Source of the DNA: Pseudomonadota bacterium
GTDB taxonomy: Bacteria; Pseudomonadota; Gammaproteobacteria; Steroidobacterales; Steroidobacteraceae
Assembly: GCA_018241505.1 (NCBI GenBank)
Contig: JAFEDS010000021.1
Coordinates: 62,001-126,000, forward strand
Reading direction: 5' to 3'
DNA length: 64,000 nt
Shown: piece after piece, positions 59,362 through 64,000 of the stretch
Position numbering within the stretch: position 1 is the stretch's first letter
Layout of the letters: each line of letters starts with the position of its first letter
The notes under the pieces: model-generated
The model's input: only the letters and a program-made list of their open reading frames with translations
Told to the model about the DNA's origin: nothing
Databases searched by the model: none
Translations under genes and position numbers: made by a program

Positions 59362-60348
59362 CTAGATACCTGGAAGATACGGAAGCGCCGCGAACCGTAC
59401 TCCGCGGGTGCGTTTTTGCACCCGGGGCGCGAATCCCGGTGGTTTGACAATCAACATGTCGCAGTCGAGCGAATCCAACAACGCCTCCGCGGTATTGCCG
59501 AAGAAGAAGCGCTGGACTCCCGATCTGGCGATGGCCCCCATGACAACGATGCTGCTGTGAGTCTTGCGCGCTGTCTGCTCGATGGCGTCAATGGGGGGGC
59601 GTGCGATCAGATGGCATCGAGACTTGGGAATCCGCGCTGTCGCCGTTGTGCGCTCGAAGGCTTGCTTGGCGGCGCGGCGTGCATCTGCTGCCATCTGACG
59701 CATGACGGCGTCGCTCATGTGGCGGCTCGGTGGAAACTGCAACGGGAAGGAATTGAATGCGTTCACGGCGTGCAGGGGGCCGTGGAGTGCCTTCGCCAGG
59801 GTGCTGGCAACAGCCAGGATCTCGCGATCCAGAGTCTCAGGCTTGGAAAACGTATGTTCGGGATCGACCGCCGCGAGCACCGCCGAGCGCCGATAGGGCG
59901 CCGGGGTTTTGACCAACAGCACCGGCAGCGTGCTCGTTCGCAGCAGCTCCCAGTCGGTTAGTTGCAACAAACCGGGTGTCACATGCGCCTTGGCGTGTCG
60001 CTCGGCGACGATCAGATCTGCACCTTGATGGGCAGCGCGACGCATGATCGCCTCGTAGACCGGAAAGTCCCAGCTCGCCGACACGTCAACATCCAGTCCT
60101 CCCCGGGCGCGCAGTTTTCGTGCCACCTTCTCGAGCTGCTCAATGTTGTCGTTGCGCGTGGTTCGCTCAATCTGTGGAATGGACAGCGCCGGTGAATAGG
60201 CATCGACGTATAGCGGTGTCGAAATGGCGTGAAAGAGCTCGAGGCGCGCACCGAAGGCGCGCGCCAGTTGCGCGGCCTTGTCAACGGCGGGAAGCGTTTT
60301 CGCCGCAGGATCTTTGACGGCCACCAGAATTCGGTGAATCGCGCGCAT
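59362..60348 (-). CDS. Tandem universal stress protein (UspE-like)
   Basis: A 328-residue double Usp protein, HRILVAVKDPAAK at the start, AVLAAVDPEHTFSKPE near 156 and the close VVMGAIARSGVQRFFFGNTAEALLDSLDCDMLIVKPPGF (landmark only). It is the paralogue of the UspE-like gene at 48051-49037, with the same length. Downstream and coupled is a single-domain Usp gene. A GTACCTAT motif lies upstream at 60422-60429. Confidence 0.9.
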   Translation of the reverse strand: MRAIHRILVAVKDPAAKTLPAVDKAAQLARAFGARLELFHAISTPLYVDAYSPALSIPQIERTTRNDNIEQLEKVARKLRARGGLDVDVSASWDFPVYEAIMRRAAHQGADLIVAERHAKAHVTPGLLQLTDWELLRTSTLPVLLVKTPAPYRRSAVLAAVDPEHTFSKPETLDREILAVASTLAKALHGPLHAVNAFNSFPLQFPPSRHMSDAVMRQMAADARRAAKQAFERTTATARIPKSRCHLIARPPIDAIEQTARKTHSSIVVMGAIARSGVQRFFFGNTAEALLDSLDCDMLIVKPPGFAPRVQKRTRGVRFAALPYLPGI

Positions 60349-60421
60349 GAGCCTCTCCTGATCTGCTTCGGCTCATGATGCTCCTGACGAGCCGCGCCGC
60401 GCAGTCAGGAAAACCACGTAT

Positions 60422-60429
60422 GTACCTAT
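60422..60429. promoter_or_regulatory. GTACCTAT motif upstream of the UspE-like gene
   Basis: Seven of eight bases match the GTACCTAG sites at 45572 and 50029. It overlaps the 3' end of the beta-CASP gene, 74 bases before the UspE-like start. The weakest of the set. Confidence 0.25.
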
Positions 60430-61802
60430 ACCTCTACACGCTCTGCGTCAGCCGGAATCCGAGCCTCCCAGCCGAGTCGACTCTTGATCGCGGCTGCGAG
60501 GCCGCCGCAAGAACGGGGCTCGCCATGCACCAGAAACAGGTGGCGTGGGGCCGCGCTTAGCTGTGATAGCCAGCCAAGGAGAGCGGACTGATCGGCATGC
60601 GCGGAGAACCCACCCAGCGTTGCGATCCGTGCGCGCACCGGTACGTCCTCGCCAAACAGGCGGACGCTCCTGGCCCCGTCCACCAGCTCGCGCCCCAGGG
60701 TTCCCATGGCCTGGAATCCCACAATCAGGACTGTTGTATGTGGATTGGGTAACCGCTGCCGCAGATGATGCCGAATCCGTCCGCCATCGCACATGCCGCT
60801 GCCGGCCAGGATCACTGCACCGGCTTCAATGCGGTTGAGGGCTATGGAGTCCTGCACATGGTCGGTGAAATGCACACGAATGGAAGGGGCGCCGGGAGCC
60901 GCGCCGCCGGCGGCAAGGCGGCGCGCTTCGTCATTGAACAGCTCCAGATGATGGGCCGTAATGGCTGTGACTTGCTGCGCCATGGGGGAATCCACGAAGA
61001 CATTCAGTTTGCCCACGCGACTGTCGCGAGCCAATCGATTGAGGTAGTAAAGCAGCTCCTGAGCACGCCCCACGGCAAACGACGGAACGAGCACCACTCC
61101 GCTGCTCAAGGCTGGATTGAGGATGCCGGTCAGCTCATCGAGGGTGTCCGGCAGAGACTTGTGATTGCGGTCACCGTAGGTCGATTCCAACAGCAATACA
61201 TCCGCTTCCCGGATCACTGCGGGATCCCGGAGTATCGGCCTGCCGGTTTGACCAAGGTCTCCGGACACCACGACCTTCTTAGACCGCCCGCCTTCCGTGA
61301 TGGACAGCTCGACAATGGCCGATCCCAGTATGTGCCCCGCGTCCCGGAGAATGACCTCCACGCCGGGAGCCAGCTTACTGGGTACATCGTAGGGAATAGG
61401 TTGTACCTGCTTCAGCACGTGATCGACATCATCGACATCATAGGCAACCCGCGGATCCCTATGTCTGCGAGTGGCGCGTTCCGCCTCCATCTCCTGAAGG
61501 TGAGCACTGTCGAGCAGCAGAACTGGCAGCAGATCGCGCGTTGCCGAGGTCGTGTAAATCGGGCCCTTGAAACCCTGAGCCCCCAACCGCGGAAGCAGTC
61601 CGCTGTGATCCAGATGCGCGTGAGTCAGGATCACGAAATCGATGCCGAGAGGATCGAAGGCGAAGGGTTCGAGATTGCGGGCTCGCGTGGCGGCATGCCC
61701 TTGAAACAGGCCGCAATCCACCAGGAACCGGGTCGCCGAAGTCTCGAACAGGAAGCATGAGCCAGTGACTTGCTGAGCAGCTCCGCAGAAGGTGATGTGC
61801 AT
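60426..61802 (-). CDS. Metallo-beta-lactamase/beta-CASP RNA-processing hydrolase
   Basis: A 458-residue protein. The metal motif THAHLDHSG is near residue 60, with LRDAGHILGSA, SGDLGQTG, and beta-CASP signatures PSFAVGRAQEL, GSGMCDGGRIRHHL, and FSAHADQSALLGWL. These are the features of RNase J/CPSF73-type nucleases, which cut or degrade RNA. It starts six bases after the PRPP-synthetase-like stop in an operon with that gene and PEP synthase. The RNA target is unknown. Confidence 0.9.
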   Translation of the reverse strand: MHITFCGAAQQVTGSCFLFETSATRFLVDCGLFQGHAATRARNLEPFAFDPLGIDFVILTHAHLDHSGLLPRLGAQGFKGPIYTTSATRDLLPVLLLDSAHLQEMEAERATRRHRDPRVAYDVDDVDHVLKQVQPIPYDVPSKLAPGVEVILRDAGHILGSAIVELSITEGGRSKKVVVSGDLGQTGRPILRDPAVIREADVLLLESTYGDRNHKSLPDTLDELTGILNPALSSGVVLVPSFAVGRAQELLYYLNRLARDSRVGKLNVFVDSPMAQQVTAITAHHLELFNDEARRLAAGGAAPGAPSIRVHFTDHVQDSIALNRIEAGAVILAGSGMCDGGRIRHHLRQRLPNPHTTVLIVGFQAMGTLGRELVDGARSVRLFGEDVPVRARIATLGGFSAHADQSALLGWLSQLSAAPRHLFLVHGEPRSCGGLAAAIKSRLGWEARIPADAERVEV

Positions 61803-61808
61803 GGCCGC

Positions 61809-62789
61809 TCAGCCGACGGGTGGCCAACGAGTCAACAAAGGAGTGATGGGCTGGCCGTGCTTCATGCGCAATATTGCCTCACCAAACAATGGGGCGATCG
61901 ACAAGCTGCGAATCTTCGCTGTAACCTCGCGAGGTCCCACACTGTCTGTAACAACAACGTCCGTGATCGACTCCGCGCCGGCAACTTCCCCGATGCCCGC
62001 CGGACAGGGCGCATGAGTGACCGCGGCGTGCACCGCTACCGCTCCGGCCTCACGACATCTGTCCGCGGCCCGAACCAACGTGCCGCCGGTGGCGCACAGA
62101 TCATCCACGATCAATGCGACTCGGCCGTCGAGCTCACCCACCAGCCGGCCGGTGTTGACTTTTCCCAATGCACGCCGTTTTTCGAGAAAGGCCAACTCAA
62201 CCGGCCGGCCGGAGGCCGCTTCCAGCATTTCCTGAAATAGCTGCGCTCTTTTGATGCCACCGACGTCTGGCGATACTACGGTGAGGTGGGCAGCGCCCAT
62301 TCGAGCCGCGAAATGATCCGCGATCATCGGCAGCGCACTCAAATGATCGGTCGGGACTCCGAATGCATTGTCGAAAGCGGCAGGGCTGTGCACATCGAGC
62401 GCAATGACGCGGTCGGCACCTGAGGCCTCCAGCAACCGGGCAACGTATCGCGTGTTGACGGGGTCCCGCGGCTGCGTCCGTCGCTCCTTACGAGCGTAGG
62501 CGAGATAGGGAATCATCACGATTCGTTCAGTCGCTCCTGCATCCCGCAATCCGTTCAACAGAAACAGAAGCCGTACGAAGCGGTTGGCCACGGACGAGCT
62601 CGCAGAGGGCGCCAGCGATTGCATGATGTAGACCGGCCGGCCGCGCATCGACTCGAGGGGCCGCAGCTTGAATTCGCCGTCCTCGAAATTGCGTTCCTCT
62701 ATCTCCGAGAGTTGCATATGCGCAACGCTGCAGGTTGCCAGCGCCAGCTCGCGACTCTCGCTGAGAGTGCAGAATCGAGGTTGCATCAT
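61809..62789 (-). CDS. Ribose-phosphate pyrophosphokinase-like protein
   Basis: A 326-residue Prs-family protein: NFEDGEFKLRPLESMRG near residue 34, IPYLAYARKERRTQPRDPV near 93 and the PRPP-binding loop ALIVDDLCATGGTL near 224. Prs makes PRPP from ribose-5-phosphate and ATP; some paralogues are inactive or regulatory, so this second-type copy may be alternative to the housekeeping enzyme. The ATG overlaps the PEP synthase stop by four bases. Confidence 0.85.
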   Translation of the reverse strand: MMQPRFCTLSESRELALATCSVAHMQLSEIEERNFEDGEFKLRPLESMRGRPVYIMQSLAPSASSSVANRFVRLLFLLNGLRDAGATERIVMIPYLAYARKERRTQPRDPVNTRYVARLLEASGADRVIALDVHSPAAFDNAFGVPTDHLSALPMIADHFAARMGAAHLTVVSPDVGGIKRAQLFQEMLEAASGRPVELAFLEKRRALGKVNTGRLVGELDGRVALIVDDLCATGGTLVRAADRCREAGAVAVHAAVTHAPCPAGIGEVAGAESITDVVVTDSVGPREVTAKIRSLSIAPLFGEAILRMKHGQPITPLLTRWPPVG

Positions 62790-64000
62790 GCCGCTTGAAT
62801 CTGGCGGCTTGCGAGCTGTTGCTCGATCTCGAGGACCCGTCGGGTCACGCTCACGACACTGTCCGGATTCAGACTGATGGAGTCGATTCCCAGGCGCACC
62901 AGGAAGTCCGCGAATTCGGGGAAGTCTGAGGGGGCCTGGCCGCAGAGACCCGAGTGCCGGTCATTGCGCCGGCATCCCTCGACTGCCAGGCGGATCATCT
63001 GTTTGACCCCGGCGTCACGCTCATCGAAGTCGAAGGCGACAATGGACGAGTCCCGATCGACGCCGAGGGTGAGTTGTGTCAGATCGTTCGAGCCGATGGA
63101 GAACCCGTCGAACACCCGGCTGAATTCGTCAATCAACATCACGTTGTTCGGAATTTCGCACATCACATAGATGTCGAGTCCGTCTTTGCCGCGTTCCAGC
63201 CCGAGTGAGCGCATACGCTCGATGACTTTGACTCCTTCCTCCACTCGGCGGCAGAAAGGAATCATGAGCTTGACGTTGCTGAATCCCATGGTTTCGCGTA
63301 CGCGCTTCATTGCCGCGCACTCCAAAGCGAACCCTTCAGCGTAGGCAGGGTGCGCATAACGTGAGGCGCCTCGGAAGCCCAGCATGGGGTTGTCTTCGAC
63401 AGGTTCGAACCAATGACCACCCAGCAGGCCGGCGTACTCATTGGTTTTGAAGTCGGACATCCGAACGATGACGGGCTTCGGATAAAACGCCGCCGCAATC
63501 GTCGCAATACCCTCGGAGAGCTTGCGCACAAAGAATTCCGCCGGCGATGGGTCGTTACTCGCGAGCTCCAGAACTGCGCGCCGCTCAGTCTCGTCCGCCA
63601 CGCGTTGCGGATACAGCAGGGCCATTGGATGGGCCTTGATGTGTTCGGCAATGACAAACTCCATGCGCGCGAGTCCCACGCCATCGTTGGGAAGGAAGCT
63701 GCTCTGCAGGGCCAGGTCGGGGTTGCCGAGAATGACCATGATCTTTGTTTTCGGGCGCGGCAGGTTCGTCACATCCGTCCGCCTGACTTCGAAGGGCAGC
63801 CGTCCCTCATAGACTTTACCCACATCGCCTTCGGCACATGAAACAGTGACCGCTTGTCCGTTGCTCAAAGTCTCAGTGGCATTCTCGCAGCCAATGACGG
63901 CGGGAATTCCGAACTCGCGCGCAACGATGGCCGCATGGCAGGTGCGGCCGCCCCGATTGGTCACGATGGCCGCGGCTATTTTCATGACCGGCTCCCAGTC
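62786..64000 (-). CDS. ppsA: Phosphoenolpyruvate synthase, C-terminal part (runs off right edge)
   Basis: The visible 404 codons are the end of PpsA. The phosphohistidine domain shows NRGGRTCHAAI with the catalytic His, and the PEP-binding barrel has NPMLGFRGASRY, MIPFCRR, GSNDLTQLTLGVDRDS and GLCGQAPSDF with the catalytic Cys. PpsA makes PEP from pyruvate and ATP (gluconeogenesis). The reading frame is open to the window edge (DWEPVMK), so the N-terminal ATP-grasp domain lies outside. It heads the operon with the Prs-like and beta-CASP genes. Confidence 0.93.
   Translation of the reverse strand, partial: DWEPVMKIAAAIVTNRGGRTCHAAIVAREFGIPAVIGCENATETLSNGQAVTVSCAEGDVGKVYEGRLPFEVRRTDVTNLPRPKTKIMVILGNPDLALQSSFLPNDGVGLARMEFVIAEHIKAHPMALLYPQRVADETERRAVLELASNDPSPAEFFVRKLSEGIATIAAAFYPKPVIVRMSDFKTNEYAGLLGGHWFEPVEDNPMLGFRGASRYAHPAYAEGFALECAAMKRVRETMGFSNVKLMIPFCRRVEEGVKVIERMRSLGLERGKDGLDIYVMCEIPNNVMLIDEFSRVFDGFSIGSNDLTQLTLGVDRDSSIVAFDFDERDAGVKQMIRLAVEGCRRNDRHSGLCGQAPSDFPEFADFLVRLGIDSISLNPDSVVSVTRRVLEIEQQLASRQIQAA

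Noticed and set aside
33784-64000. FNR/ANR boxes (TTGAT-N4-ATCAA) expected for a low-oxygen island
   Set aside because: I looked through the intergenic regions and found no good match; TTGAT at 36527 has no partner half.
1-64000. CRISPR arrays, tRNA or rRNA genes, transposases
   Set aside because: I saw no regularly spaced repeats, cloverleaf-like sequence, rRNA-like stretch or transposase motif.

Overview
The window looks like chromosomal DNA of a GC-rich gammaproteobacterium. A Steroidobacter/Nevskia/Xanthomonadales-type lineage fits best: it has SoxR with the CIGCGCLS cluster motif, a TonB-dependent receptor with an EVVVTAQRR box, a Rieske oxygenase and an RbbA-type ABC system. This placement is inference, because no rRNA or tRNA gene is present. 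I saw no insertion sequence, integrase, phage gene or CRISPR array.

Positions 1-20100 hold mostly ordinary metabolic genes: an exported debranching-enzyme-like protein (partial), a DHCW cupin, an HMG-CoA reductase/acyltransferase pair, a SoxR gene facing a short-chain dehydrogenase/QueA-like operon, an S51-like amidotransferase/hydrolase pair, an ABC exporter, an aldo/keto reductase, a secreted RNase T2, a glycosyltransferase, a hybrid histidine kinase, a MetE-like protein, an M28 peptidase, a SLOG protein and a SYLF protein.

Positions 20155-31019 look like a catabolic cluster. An AraC regulator faces a tightly overlapping operon of Rieske oxygenase, MFS transporter, Tat-exported FAD amine-oxidoreductase-like protein, TonB receptor and secreted S33 hydrolase. 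A Tat-exported M24-fold protein and a phytanoyl-CoA-dioxygenase-like enzyme flank it. The Rieske enzyme has the Glu bridging residue of the quaternary-amine subgroup, so a quaternary amine, polyamine or proline-like compound is the best guess for the substrate.

Positions 33500-64000 form a stress and energy-survival island: five universal stress proteins, three CBS proteins, alcohol dehydrogenase, a CBS-HlyD-RbbA-permease-glycogen phosphorylase operon, GNAT acetyltransferase, phosphofructokinase, L,D-transpeptidase, flavodoxin-fold quinone reductase, diheme cytochrome c, P-type cation ATPase, OsmC, phosphoribosyltransferase, and a PEP synthase/PRPP synthetase-like/beta-CASP nuclease operon. 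It carries a FixJ-type response regulator and a FixL-type PAS kinase that lacks the heme histidine. Short TACGTAG/GTACCTAG motifs recur in six of its intergenic regions, which suggests one FixLJ-like regulon. Two members are decayed: an ftsH fragment and a frameshifted CHAD gene.
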